Of a DNA stretch of 64,000 nucleotides, positions 50,206-61,383 are shown piece by piece (the stretch's first letter is position 1; every line of letters starts with the position of its first letter). Origin of the DNA: an uncultured Mycobacterium sp. Lineage in GTDB: Bacteria > Actinomycetota > Actinomycetes > Mycobacteriales > Mycobacteriaceae. The position numbers and the translations under genes were made by a program. The stretch spans positions 246,119-310,118 of the forward strand of contig FLQS01000012.1 of assembly GCA_900078375.1 (NCBI GenBank). Direction: 5' to 3'. The notes below the pieces were generated by a model. That model worked only from the letters and a program-made list of their open reading frames with translations. It was not told where the DNA came from and made no database searches.

Positions 50206-51270
50206 TTACTCGATGAATGCGGAGGCTGCCTGCAGGTGTTTGACGGCATCGGCCACGATGGTCTCGATCAACTCGGCGCACGACGGCAGGTTCTCGATGA
50301 TCCCGGCGACCTGTCCGGAGGCCAGCACACCCGCTTCGGTATTGCCGTCGACCAGGCCGGCCTTCAGCAGCATCGGGGTATTGGCGGCCATCAGCACCTG
50401 CGACCAGGTGAGGTCCTTGCCGTGTCGCATCGCCAGGCCGTCGCGGACCATCCCGGCCCAGGTCATCTGCGACATCTTCTTGAACTTGGCGGCATTGCGC
50501 ACCGCCGCGGTGAAACCGCGGATCGGTGAGCCGCTTTCGAGCTTCTCGACGAGTTCGGTACGCAGGACGCGGTGCGGCATACCGTCCACCCGAGTGGAAA
50601 CGACGGTGCCGTCGAGTGCGGCCTTGAGGTAACGCTGTTTGACGTCCTCGGGCACCGTGGAATCCGAGGTCAGCAGGAACCGGGTGCCCATCGCCACGCC
50701 GGCGGCGCCATAGCACAGCGCGGCGGCCAGGCCGCGCCCGTCGAAGAAGCCGCCCGCGGCGATCACCGGGATATCCACTGCGTCGAGGACCGAGGGCAGC
50801 AACAATGTGGTGGCTACCGGGCCGGTATGGCCACCGCCTTCGCCGCCCTGCACGATGACGGCGTCGGCACCCCAGCTCGCTACCTTGCGCGCATGTTTGG
50901 CCGCCCCGACCGACGGAATCACCACCGAGCCGGCTTCTTTGAGCTTGGCGATCAGTTCCTGCTTGGGGGCCAGCGCGAAGGACGCGACCCTGACGCCCTC
51001 GCGGATCATCAGGTCGACGCGATCTCCGGCATCGGCACCGTCGGCACGGATGTTGACCCCGAACGGGCGGTCGGTGGAGGCCTTCACCTTCTTGATCGCG
51101 GTCGCCAGCTCGTCGATGGTCATCGTCGCCGAGGCCAGGATGCCCAGGCCGCCGGCGTTGGACGTGGCCGACACCAGCCGGGCGCCCGCTACCCAGCCCA
51201 TGCCCGTCTGCACGACGGGATGTTCGATGCCGATCAGTTCGGTCAGCGGGGTCTTCAACGAAGCGGACAT
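50206..51270 (-). CDS. ipdC: IpdC, FMN-dependent HIP-pathway oxidoreductase
   Basis: This 354-residue nitronate-monooxygenase-like TIM barrel has HPVVQTGMGWVAGARLV at the start, GVNIRADG, QGGEGGGHTGPVATTLLLP and AAGGFFDGRGLAAALCYGA for FMN phosphate binding. It is equivalent to Rv3553 (IpdC), which dehydrogenates HIC-CoA before ring opening. It follows ipdB by four bases. In M. tuberculosis a ferredoxin gene (fdxB) lies close by; none is present here. Confidence 0.9.
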   Translation of the reverse strand: MSASLKTPLTELIGIEHPVVQTGMGWVAGARLVSATSNAGGLGILASATMTIDELATAIKKVKASTDRPFGVNIRADGADAGDRVDLMIREGVRVASFALAPKQELIAKLKEAGSVVIPSVGAAKHARKVASWGADAVIVQGGEGGGHTGPVATTLLLPSVLDAVDIPVIAAGGFFDGRGLAAALCYGAAGVAMGTRFLLTSDSTVPEDVKQRYLKAALDGTVVSTRVDGMPHRVLRTELVEKLESGSPIRGFTAAVRNAAKFKKMSQMTWAGMVRDGLAMRHGKDLTWSQVLMAANTPMLLKAGLVDGNTEAGVLASGQVAGIIENLPSCAELIETIVADAVKHLQAASAFIE

Positions 51271-51274
51271 CTCC

Positions 51275-52017
51275 CTACTTCACCTCTCGGTCCCTTAGGC
51301 CCTTTGGATCGATGACCTCTTGGATCAGCTTCTGCTCTTCGCCGGATGGCAGGCGGCTGGTCTCGGCTTCGCCCAGGCCGTGCACCTCGAACGACGTATT
51401 GTCCACGACCTCTTGAGGATCCACGCCCGGGTGCAGCGACACCGCCCGCATCTGGTGGTCGGGTCCGTTGAAGTCGAACACGCCGAGGTTGGTCACCACG
51501 CGGAAGACGTTGACGAAGCGGTACGCCGGGTTGTCCGGATCGACCTTGTCCCAGCCGATTCCGGAGACGATGTCGACGGACACGCCGAACACTCGCTTAG
51601 AGTGGCTGCCGACCCAGTAGCTGGTGGCGTGGTTGATGGTGTTGCCCGGTGCGCCGCGCACGCCGAACATTTGCCGCTTCGGATGCTGCAGCGGGCCGAA
51701 TGCCGACAGGTTCTGGTTGCCGTACCGGTCGATCTGGTTGGCGCCCATCACGACATGGCGTCGGCCCCACGAGAGCGTCTCGAAAACACGGCCGAACGGC
51801 ATCCAGCCTTCGATGGCTCCGGTAGCGCCCATCGCCGGGGTGTCGGCGAGGATGCGAGCCTCACCGTCGGTCAACAGGATGTCGGGCGAGAACGTCAGGC
51901 GGGCCAGTCGGGCGCCGATCGACACCATGTTCGCCATCGGGCTGACCATGATCTCGCCGGCGTCGCGGAACAGCTCGGCGCAGGCGACGGCGCACACCTC
52001 GGCGCGGGTTGCGGAGA

Positions 52018-52021
<4 letters not shown>
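51275..52021 (-). CDS. ipdB: IpdB, beta subunit of COCHEA-CoA ring hydrolase
   Basis: This 248-residue class I CoA-transferase-fold subunit forms, with IpdA, a hydrolase that opens the last cholesterol ring instead of moving CoA. It shows ANMVSIGARLARLTFSPD, LLTDGEARI and QIDRYGNQNLSAFG. The start overlaps the ipdA stop by four bases, fitting a 1:1 complex. Position and length match Rv3552. Confidence 0.92.
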
Positions 52022-52896
<875 letters not shown>

Positions 52897-52934
52897 TATT
52901 TCCCCGCTCGCTTCGCTCGTGCCCGCCGAACCAT

Positions 52935-53690
52935 TTACTTGGCCCCTTTGTCCGTCCCCGCGAACGCATCGCGATGCTCGTCGGACACACCGGACAGGTT
53001 CAGCTCGAACGTGAAGCCCTGTTCCATCCGATATCTCGCGTTCGGCGGCTGGACGTCGATCAAGTTGAGCGCCTCTTTGGCGGCCCGGATCACCCGGGTG
53101 TCCTTGGACGCGATATCGCGTGCGACGCGCAGCGCAGCCTCGTCGAGATCGGCGCGGGGAACCACCTCGTGCACCGACCCGAAGTGGTGCAGCGTCTCGG
53201 CGCTCACCGTTGCGGCGGTGAAGAACAGCCGACGCATCATGTGCTGGGGCACCAACCGGGACAGGTGGGTGGCCGCGCCGAGGGCGCCGCGCTCCACCTC
53301 GGGCAGGCCGAATTTCGCATCGTCGGACGCGACGATCACGTCGGCGTTGCCGACCAGGCCGATACCGCCGCCGACACAGAACCCGTTGACGGCCGCGACC
53401 ACCGGCACCTCGCATTCGTACACCGCGCGGAACGCGTGAAAGCATCCGCGGTTGGCGTCGATGAGTGCGGTGAAGCCCTCGGTGTTCTGCATCTCCTTGA
53501 TGTCGACACCGGCGTTGAATCCGCGGCCCTCGGCGCGCAGGATCACCACGTGGGTGGACGGGTCGCGGCCCGCGGCGGTGATGGCGTCGCCGAGCTCGAA
53601 CCAGCCGCGGGAGGGGATCGCATTGACGGGCGGATAGTTCACCGTGACGGCGACAATGCCCGGCTCGACGGTGCTGGTGGTAATCGTCAT
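52935..53690 (-). CDS. echA20: EchA20, ring-opening crotonase-fold hydrolase
   Basis: This 251-residue crotonase-fold protein hydrolytically opens the first of the two remaining rings of HIEC-CoA. The oxyanion hole residues are in GRGFNAGVDIKEM and NGFCVGGGIGLVGNADV. ATG 53690 gives MTITTSTVEPGIVAV, with a KstR2 box 40 bases upstream. It is first gene of echA20-ipdA-ipdB-ipdC on the minus strand. Confidence 0.92.
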   Translation of the reverse strand: MTITTSTVEPGIVAVTVNYPPVNAIPSRGWFELGDAITAAGRDPSTHVVILRAEGRGFNAGVDIKEMQNTEGFTALIDANRGCFHAFRAVYECEVPVVAAVNGFCVGGGIGLVGNADVIVASDDAKFGLPEVERGALGAATHLSRLVPQHMMRRLFFTAATVSAETLHHFGSVHEVVPRADLDEAALRVARDIASKDTRVIRAAKEALNLIDVQPPNARYRMEQGFTFELNLSGVSDEHRDAFAGTDKGAK

Positions 53691-53729
53691 CGAAATACCT
53701 GAGCCACTTCCTGGACGGGGTGAATACCT

Positions 53730-53745
53730 AAGCAAGCACTTGCTT
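53730..53745. promoter_or_regulatory. KstR2 operator between echA20 and the SDR pair
   Basis: AAGCAAG-CA-CTTGCTT is a perfect 7-2-7 palindrome equal to the KstR2 consensus. TACGCT (53747-53752) follows, ending seven bases before the GTG of the divergent gene, so that transcript is probably leaderless. Confidence 0.95.
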
Positions 53746-53759
53746 GGTACGCTAGCACA

Positions 53760-54539
53760 GTGACCGACGCGGCTGACACTGGCATCAATCTGCAACTGAG
53801 TGGTCGAGTCGTCCTCGTGACCGGCGGTGTTCGTGGCGTCGGCGCCGGAATCAGCGCAGTCTTCGCCGCTCAGGGCGCCACCGTCATCACCTGCGCCCGC
53901 CGTCCGGTCGAGGGATCGCCGTACCAGTTCCGCCCCTGCGACATCCGCGACGATGAGGCCGTCAAGGTGCTCATCGACGGGATCGTCGCCGACCACGGTC
54001 GTCTCGACGTCGTTGTGAACAACGCGGGCGGCTCACCCTACGTTTTGGCCGCGGACGCGTCGGCAAAGTTCAGCACCAAGATCGTGGAGCTCAATCTGCT
54101 TGGTGCGCTGTCGGTTTCGCAACATGCGAATGCCGTGATGCAGGCGCAGGACTCCGGTGGGTCGATCATCAACATCACCAGCGTGAGCGGCAGGCGGCCG
54201 ACGCCGGGCACCGCCGCCTATGGCGCGGCCAAGGCCGGCATGGAGAGCATGACCACCACGCTCGCCGTGGAATGGGCCCCGAAGGTCCGCGTCAACTCCG
54301 TCGTCGTCGGCATGGTCGAGACCGAGCAGTCCGAACTCTTCTACGGTGACGCCGATTCGATTGCGGCGATCTCCAAGAACGTGCCGCTGGGCAGGCTGGC
54401 CAAACCCGAGGACATCGGTTGGGCCACTGCGTTTCTCGCTTCTCCTGCGGCGTCCTATATCAGTGGTGCGTCGCTGGAGGTGCATGGTGGCGGGGAACCG
54501 CCGCACTACCTGTCGACCACCACTGCCGACATCAAATAA
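53760..54539 (+). CDS. Short-chain dehydrogenase (Rv3549c-like)
   Basis: This 259-residue SDR has cofactor site VTGGVRGVGAGISAVF, NNAGGSPYVL and the catalytic set in NITSVSGRRPTPGTAAYGAAKAG. It belongs to the KstR2 regulon by its operator. The precise step in HIP catabolism is not certain. It is followed by a second SDR after 13 bases with ribosome site AAGGAGA. Confidence 0.88.
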   Translation: MTDAADTGINLQLSGRVVLVTGGVRGVGAGISAVFAAQGATVITCARRPVEGSPYQFRPCDIRDDEAVKVLIDGIVADHGRLDVVVNNAGGSPYVLAADASAKFSTKIVELNLLGALSVSQHANAVMQAQDSGGSIINITSVSGRRPTPGTAAYGAAKAGMESMTTTLAVEWAPKVRVNSVVVGMVETEQSELFYGDADSIAAISKNVPLGRLAKPEDIGWATAFLASPAASYISGASLEVHGGGEPPHYLSTTTADIK

Positions 54540-54552
54540 GGAGACAACACAA

Positions 54553-55458
54553 ATGGGACTTCTCGACGGCCGTGTGGCTATCGTGACGGGTGCGGGTGGC
54601 GGCCTCGGGCGGGCGCACGCGCTGGCGTTCGCCGCCGAGGGTGCGCGCGTGGTGGTCAACGACATCGGTGTCGGGCTCGACGGCTCACCGGCCGGCGGCG
54701 GTAGCGCCGCCCAAGGTGTCGTCGACGAGATCACCGCGGCCGGTGGGGAAGCCGTCGCCAACGGCTCCAATGTCGCCGACTGGACCCAGTCGGCCGAGCT
54801 GATCCAGACCGCCATTGAAAATTTCGGCACCTTGGACATTTTGGTGAACAACGCCGGCATCGTCCGGGACCGGATGTTCGTCAACGCGACCGAAGACGAG
54901 TTCGATGCCGTCACCGCCGTGCACCTCAAGGGACACTTCGCCACCATGAAGCACGCGGGAGCGTACTGGCGCGCGCAGTCCAAGGAGGGCAAAGCCGTTG
55001 ATGCCCGCATCATCAACACCAGCTCAGGCGCCGGCCTGCAGGGCAGCGTCGGGCAGGCGACCTACAGTGCCGCCAAAGCGGGCATCGCCGCCCTGACGTT
55101 GGTCGCCGCCGCCGAGATGGGCCGCTTCGGCGTCACCGTCAACGCCATTGCGCCGTCGGCGCGCACCCGGATGACCGAGACCGTGTTCGCCGACATGATG
55201 TCCACGCAGAGCAACGATTTCGATGCCATGGCACCGGAGAACGTCTCGCCACTGGTGGTATGGCTCGGCAGTGTCGAGTCCAAGGACGTCACCGGCCGGG
55301 TGTTCGAGGTCGAAGGCGGCATCATCCGGGTGGCCGAGGGCTGGGCTCGCGGCGGGGATATCGACAAGGGCGCCCGCTGGGATCCAGCCGAGCTGGGGCC
55401 AGTCGTCAACGATCTGCTGGCCAAGTCGCGCACCCCGCTGCCGGTCTTCGGCGCCTAG
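54553..55458 (+). CDS. Short-chain dehydrogenase (Rv3548c-like)
   Basis: This 301-residue SDR resembles the dehydrogenase half of peroxisomal multifunctional enzyme type 2. It has VTGAGGGLGRAHALAFA, NDIGVGLDGSPAGGG, NNAGIVRDRMFVN, and SGAGLQGSVGQATYSAAKAG. A 3-hydroxyacyl-CoA dehydrogenase role in HIP side-chain beta-oxidation is likely by family. It is the second gene of a KstR2-controlled pair, and its end overlaps the small Ddn-like remnant by four bases. Confidence 0.87.
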   Translation: MGLLDGRVAIVTGAGGGLGRAHALAFAAEGARVVVNDIGVGLDGSPAGGGSAAQGVVDEITAAGGEAVANGSNVADWTQSAELIQTAIENFGTLDILVNNAGIVRDRMFVNATEDEFDAVTAVHLKGHFATMKHAGAYWRAQSKEGKAVDARIINTSSGAGLQGSVGQATYSAAKAGIAALTLVAAAEMGRFGVTVNAIAPSARTRMTETVFADMMSTQSNDFDAMAPENVSPLVVWLGSVESKDVTGRVFEVEGGIIRVAEGWARGGDIDKGARWDPAELGPVVNDLLAKSRTPLPVFGA

Positions 55459-55718
55459 GTCACCGCGGTCCGCACACCACCAAGGGGATGCGCCCGATCC
55501 GCGGCGTCCTGATAACCCTTGTACGGCGGGTAGATTCGCGTGAGCTGGCGCCAGTAGAGCCGGCCGATCGTCGTCAGTAGCGCGGCGGGAAACCACAAGA
55601 GCTTGGCGCTTCGGCCGCCGTTGGTACGGCGATACACCGCGATATGCGCGCGGGCGAAGTGCTTCATCAGCCAAGCGGGCAGGCCCGAGTTGCAGATGGG
55701 GTGTGACGGTTGGCTCAC
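55455..55718 (-). pseudogene. Internally deleted Ddn-like gene (87 residues)
   Basis: Residues 1-53 (NSGLPAWLMKHFARAHIAVY, then FPAALLTTIGR) align with the N-terminal third of Ddn-type F420 enzymes. The next residues (YWRQLTRIYPPYKGYQ, then DR) align with the Ddn C-terminus. About 65 central residues carrying most of the F420 pocket are missing, in frame. It may be a relic, or a small protein that kept the membrane-associated helix and substrate lid. It lies 19 bases after the intact ddn gene on the same strand. Confidence 0.6.
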
Positions 55719-55737
55719 GCCCCTAAGGTGCCCCGCT

Positions 55738-56217
<480 letters not shown>

Positions 56218-56627
56218 CTAGCGCGTGATGAACGGGCGGATGCTCGCCCGGATGTGGTGGATCTTGCCATCGGCGACGGGAATCAGGAACGTCTCGTCGA
56301 TGTGGGCGCCGACGCGCCGTCCCGCCAGAGACGGCTTGGTCACCAGATCAAAACGGGCGTGCACTTCGTCGCCGGAGACGCTGAATTCCGGCTCGCCGAC
56401 CGACGCGATGACCTTGTACTGAGCTCCGTTATTGAGGCTGCGGCGCAAGTGATCTCCGGAGAACCCGGTCTTGAGCCCGACCTCAACGCGCGTACAACCC
56501 GGGGCGAACGGCACCTGGTCAGCCCGATGGGTGGCCAGCGCCTCGATATAGGCCCGCGCCGCCGCGATCCGATCCGCTTCTGCTACAGGTCCTTCCCCCG
56601 GGTCGCTGCGCTCCTGCCCGCCGGGCA

Positions 56628-56628
<1 letters not shown>
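56218..56628 (-). CDS. Small NTF2-like protein coupled to fadA5
   Basis: This 136-residue protein looks like an alpha+beta cone of the SnoaL/NTF2 type. It has an N-terminal helix (DRIAAARAYIEALATHRAD), then FAPGCTRVEVGLKTGFSGDHLRR and closing strands ending HHIRASIRPFITR. The family call is tentative. GTG 56628 shares one base with the fadA5 stop, the only start that keeps the frame free of large overlap. The location between fadA5 and ddn suggests a steroid-side-chain accessory. Confidence 0.6.
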
Positions 56629-57800
<1,172 letters not shown>

Positions 57801-57801
57801 C

Positions 57802-57815
57802 TAGAACACGTTTCA
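57802..57815. promoter_or_regulatory. KstR operator on the fadA5 side
   Basis: TAGAACACGTTTCA fits TnnAACnnGTTnnA in all fixed positions and lies 11 bases upstream of fadA5. Confidence 0.88.
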
Positions 57816-57880
57816 TTACTCTGACAAGCGAGGATGCTTTTGCGCCTTTTGTCTGCGGTGAAGCCATGTTTTACTGGCAC

Positions 57881-57894
57881 TAGAACACGTCATA
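57881..57894. promoter_or_regulatory. Imperfect KstR operator on the cyp125 side
   Basis: TAGAACACGTCATA has a perfect left half-site but GTC instead of GTT on the right. It lies about 18 bases before the cyp125 start. Confidence 0.65.
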
Positions 57895-57911
57895 TTGAGG
57901 AGTGCATGATC

Positions 57912-59150
57912 ATGCCAACCCCCGACATCCCAGCCGGCTTTGACTTCCTGGATCCGGACCTGATTGTGCAGCGGCTGCCGGTCGAGGAGCTTGCCGAGCT
58001 GCGCAAGGTCGCGCCGATCTGGTGGTGCGAACAGGCTATCGGCAAGGGCGGATTCAACGATGGCGGCTACTGGGTCGTCACCAAGCACAAGGACGTCAAA
58101 GAGGTCTCGCGCCGGAACGACGTCTTCCTCAGCTCGCCCAATACCGCGATCCCGCAGTTCCCGGACGAGATGGCGCGTGAGGACATCGACCTGCAAAAGG
58201 TCGTGATGTTGAACATGGATGGCGATTACCACGACCGGTTGCGCCGGATCATCTCCAAGGGGTTCACGCCGCGGGCCATTGGGGCACTCCGCGACGAGCT
58301 CGATCGGCGGGCCCAGATCATCGCCAAGGAGGCCGCCGCCCAGGGAAGTGGTGACTTCGTCGAGCAGGTGGCCTGTGAGCTGCCGCTGCAGGCGATCGCA
58401 GATTTGCTAGGGGTGCCGCAAGAGGATCGCGCCAAGCTGTTCCGTTGGTCGAATGAGATGACCGGCAACGGTGACGAGGAGTTCGACGTCGACCCCAAGC
58501 AGTCGTCGATGGAGGTGCTGGCCTACGCCATGCACATGGCCGAGGTGAAGGGCAAGAACCCCGGCGATGACATTGTCACCGCGCTGATCAACGCCGACAT
58601 CGATGGCGAGAAGCTCTCCGACGACGAGTTCGGTTTCTTCGTGATGATGCTGGCGGTCGCCGGCAACGAGACCACCCGCAACTCGATCACCCACGGCATG
58701 ATCGCGTTCGCCAACAATCCCGACCAGTGGGAGCTCTACAAGAAGGAGCGCCCGGAGACCGCGGCCGACGAGATCGTCCGCTGGGCCACCCCGGTCACCG
58801 CCTTCCAGCGCACCGCCGCCGAGGACGTCGAGCTGTCCGGCGTGCAGATCAAGAAGGGCCAGCGGGTGGTCATGTTCTACCGCTCGGCCAACTTCGACGA
58901 AGAGGTCTTCGAGGATCCGTACAGCTTCAACATCCTGCGCAACCCCAACCCGCACGTGGGCTTCGGTGGCACCGGCGTGCACTATTGCGTCGGCGCGAAC
59001 CTGGCCAGGATGACGATCAACCTGATCTTCAACGCCGTCGCCGACCACATGCCCGATCTCACCTCGGCCGGCACACCCGAACGGCTACGTTCGGGGTGGC
59101 TCAACGCAATCAAGCACTGGCAGGTCGACTACACCGGCGCTTCGGCCTAA
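57912..59150 (+). CDS. cyp125: CYP125 steroid C26/C27-monooxygenase
   Basis: This cytochrome P450 of about 412 residues oxidises the cholesterol side-chain terminus to the carboxylate, starting beta-oxidation. I-helix AVAGNETTRNS, ExxR in ETAADEIVR, and haem Cys near residue 359 in GFGGTGVHYCVGANLAR are present. ATG 57912 (MPTPDIPAGFDF) has nine bases after GAGGAG; ATG 57906 in the same frame is only three bases from it and less likely. It is the first gene of the cyp125-ltp2 operon. Confidence 0.94.
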   Translation: MPTPDIPAGFDFLDPDLIVQRLPVEELAELRKVAPIWWCEQAIGKGGFNDGGYWVVTKHKDVKEVSRRNDVFLSSPNTAIPQFPDEMAREDIDLQKVVMLNMDGDYHDRLRRIISKGFTPRAIGALRDELDRRAQIIAKEAAAQGSGDFVEQVACELPLQAIADLLGVPQEDRAKLFRWSNEMTGNGDEEFDVDPKQSSMEVLAYAMHMAEVKGKNPGDDIVTALINADIDGEKLSDDEFGFFVMMLAVAGNETTRNSITHGMIAFANNPDQWELYKKERPETAADEIVRWATPVTAFQRTAAEDVELSGVQIKKGQRVVMFYRSANFDEEVFEDPYSFNILRNPNPHVGFGGTGVHYCVGANLARMTINLIFNAVADHMPDLTSAGTPERLRSGWLNAIKHWQVDYTGASA

Positions 59151-59184
59151 GCGCTAAACGCTTGCGAATCAAGGAGGATTCTTC

Positions 59185-60192
59185 GTGGACTTCAGTCCGG
59201 GCGAAGGGCAGCAGGCTGTCACTGATGTGGTGACATCCGCGCTCGAGCGGGATAACAGCTGGGACGCGCTGGTCGCGGGCGGCATCGTGGCGTTCGGCGT
59301 CCCGGAGCGGCTCGGCGGCGACGGTCTCGGACTGGCCGAGATCACGGCGGCGCTCACCCAGATCGGCAGGTTCGGCAACCTCAGTCCGGCCTTCGCGACC
59401 CTGGGTCTGGGTCTGCTTCCGTTGCTGGACTTGGCCTCTGACGAACAGCAGGATCGCTACCTGGCGGGTGTCGCCAAGGGCGCGGTGCTGACCGCGGCGC
59501 TGAACGAGCCGGGACGCTCGCTGCCGGAGCGGCCCGCGACGCGGCTGGCGGGCGGCAAGCTCAACGGCACCAAGGTCGCCGTTCCCTATGCGGAGCAGGC
59601 GGATTGGATCGTCGTCAGCACCGACAGTGGAGTGGTCGTGGTCTCGCCCACCGCCGATGGTGTGAGCCTGGCGAAGACCCCGACGGCGACTCACTCCGAC
59701 GAGTACGTCGTCACCTTCGCCGACACTCCGGTCGCCGACGCCGATGTGCTGGGCGGCAATGACGCCGTGCGGCGGCTCAATCAGCTGGTCGTGGCCGCCG
59801 TCGGCGCGTACGCGGCCGGGTTGGTGGCGGGTGCGCTCCGGCTCACCGCCGATTACACCGCCGCTCGCGAACAGTTCGGCAAGCCATTGTCGACCTTCCA
59901 GACCGTCGCCGCGCAGCTCGCCGAGATCTACATCGCCTCGCGGACCATCACGCTGGCGTCGACGTCGGTGTCCTGGTTGCTGTCCGAGGGGCGGGATGCC
60001 ACGGACGACCTTGACGTCCTTGGCTATTGGGTGGCGTCTCAGGCGCCGCCGGTCATGCAGCTGTGCCACCATCTGCACGGTGGCATGGGTATGGACATCA
60101 CCTATCCGATGCACAGGTACTACTCGTCAATCAAGGACCTGACCCGGCTGTTGGGTGGTAAGCAACACCGCCTGGAACTCGTGGGAGCGTAA
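59185..60192 (+). CDS. chsE1: ChsE1 (FadE28), steroid acyl-CoA dehydrogenase subunit
   Basis: This 335-residue short acyl-CoA dehydrogenase subunit forms an alpha2beta2 enzyme with ChsE2 that dehydrogenates the three-carbon (C22) side-chain CoA ester. It has ADYTAAREQFGKPLSTFQTVAAQ and HHLHGGMGMDITYPMHRYY. The GTG start follows AAGGAGG. The stop shares a base with the chsE2 start, consistent with equimolar synthesis. Confidence 0.93.
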   Translation: MDFSPGEGQQAVTDVVTSALERDNSWDALVAGGIVAFGVPERLGGDGLGLAEITAALTQIGRFGNLSPAFATLGLGLLPLLDLASDEQQDRYLAGVAKGAVLTAALNEPGRSLPERPATRLAGGKLNGTKVAVPYAEQADWIVVSTDSGVVVVSPTADGVSLAKTPTATHSDEYVVTFADTPVADADVLGGNDAVRRLNQLVVAAVGAYAAGLVAGALRLTADYTAAREQFGKPLSTFQTVAAQLAEIYIASRTITLASTSVSWLLSEGRDATDDLDVLGYWVASQAPPVMQLCHHLHGGMGMDITYPMHRYYSSIKDLTRLLGGKQHRLELVGA

Positions 60193-61355
60193 TGTTTATC
60201 GAGCTGACGCCCGAGCAGAAGCAGCTGCAAGCTGAACTGCGGGAATACTTTTCGAATCTCATCTCGCCCGAGGAAGCCCAGGCGATGGAGTCCGACCGGC
60301 ACAACGAGGCCTATCGGGCGATCATCAAGCGAATGGGCTCCGACGGCAAGCTGGGCGCCGGCTGGCCCAAGGAGTACGGGGGGTTGGGCTACGGCCCGAT
60401 CGAGCAGTCGATCTTCGTCAACGAGGCCCAGCGTGCCGACGTGCCGCTGCCCGCGGTGACGCTGCAGACTGTCGGACCCACGCTGCAGCAGTACGGAACC
60501 GAGCTGCAGAAGAAGAAGTTCCTGCCCGCGATCCTGGCCGGCGAGGTGCACTTCGCCATCGGCTACAGCGAACCGGAGGCCGGTACCGATCTGGCATCCC
60601 TGCGCACCAGCGCGGTCAAGCAGGGCGACGAATACATCGTCAACGGCCAGAAGATGTGGACCACCGGCGGGCACGATGCCGACTACGTCTGGCTGGCCTG
60701 CCGCACCGACCCGGAAGCTGTGAAGCACAAGGGCATTTCGATCCTCATCGTCGACACCAAGGATCCGGGCTACTCCTGGACGCCGGTCATCCTGTCCGAC
60801 GGTGCCCACCACACCAACGCCACTTACTACAACGACGTGCGGGTGCCCGCCGACATGCTGGTCGGCGAGGAGAACGGTGGCTGGCGACTGATCACCACCC
60901 AGCTCAACAACGAGCGGGTGATGCTCGGACCGGCCGGACGGTTCGCGGCGCTCTACGACAAGGTTCATGCGTGGGCGTCCAAGCCCGGCAGCAACGGGGA
61001 CACCCCGCTCGACCACGACGACGTGAAGCGCTCGCTCGGTGAGCTCAAAGCGATGTGGCGTATCAACGAGCTGCTCAACTGGCAGGTCGCGGCATCGGGC
61101 GAGACCATCGACATTGCGGATGCGGCCGCGACCAAGGTCTTCGGTACCGAACGCATCCAGTACGCGGGCCGGCTGGCCGAGGAGATCGTTGGCGCACACG
61201 GTAATCCGGCCGATCCGGATACTGCGGAGCTGCTGAGTTGGCTGGACAGCCAGACCAAACGCAATTTGGTGATCACATTCGGTGGCGGAGTGAACGAGGT
61301 GATGCGGGAGATGATCGCGGCTTCCGGTCTCAAGGTGCCGAGGGTTCCGCGATGA
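60192..61355 (+). CDS. chsE2: ChsE2 (FadE29), steroid acyl-CoA dehydrogenase subunit
   Basis: This is the 387-residue catalytic partner of ChsE1. Its flavin/substrate motifs are YSEPEAGTDLASLRTSAV and NGQKMWTTGGHDADYVWLACRT. The C-terminus QTKRNLVITFGGGVNEVMREM replaces the common GTNEIQ form, as in the M. tuberculosis protein. It is coupled to chsE1 by TAATG and followed by chsH2 after 28 bases. Confidence 0.93.
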   Translation: MFIELTPEQKQLQAELREYFSNLISPEEAQAMESDRHNEAYRAIIKRMGSDGKLGAGWPKEYGGLGYGPIEQSIFVNEAQRADVPLPAVTLQTVGPTLQQYGTELQKKKFLPAILAGEVHFAIGYSEPEAGTDLASLRTSAVKQGDEYIVNGQKMWTTGGHDADYVWLACRTDPEAVKHKGISILIVDTKDPGYSWTPVILSDGAHHTNATYYNDVRVPADMLVGEENGGWRLITTQLNNERVMLGPAGRFAALYDKVHAWASKPGSNGDTPLDHDDVKRSLGELKAMWRINELLNWQVAASGETIDIADAAATKVFGTERIQYAGRLAEEIVGAHGNPADPDTAELLSWLDSQTKRNLVITFGGGVNEVMREMIAASGLKVPRVPR

Positions 61356-61383
61356 GCGCTTGCGCGAAGAGCAGAAGGCACAG

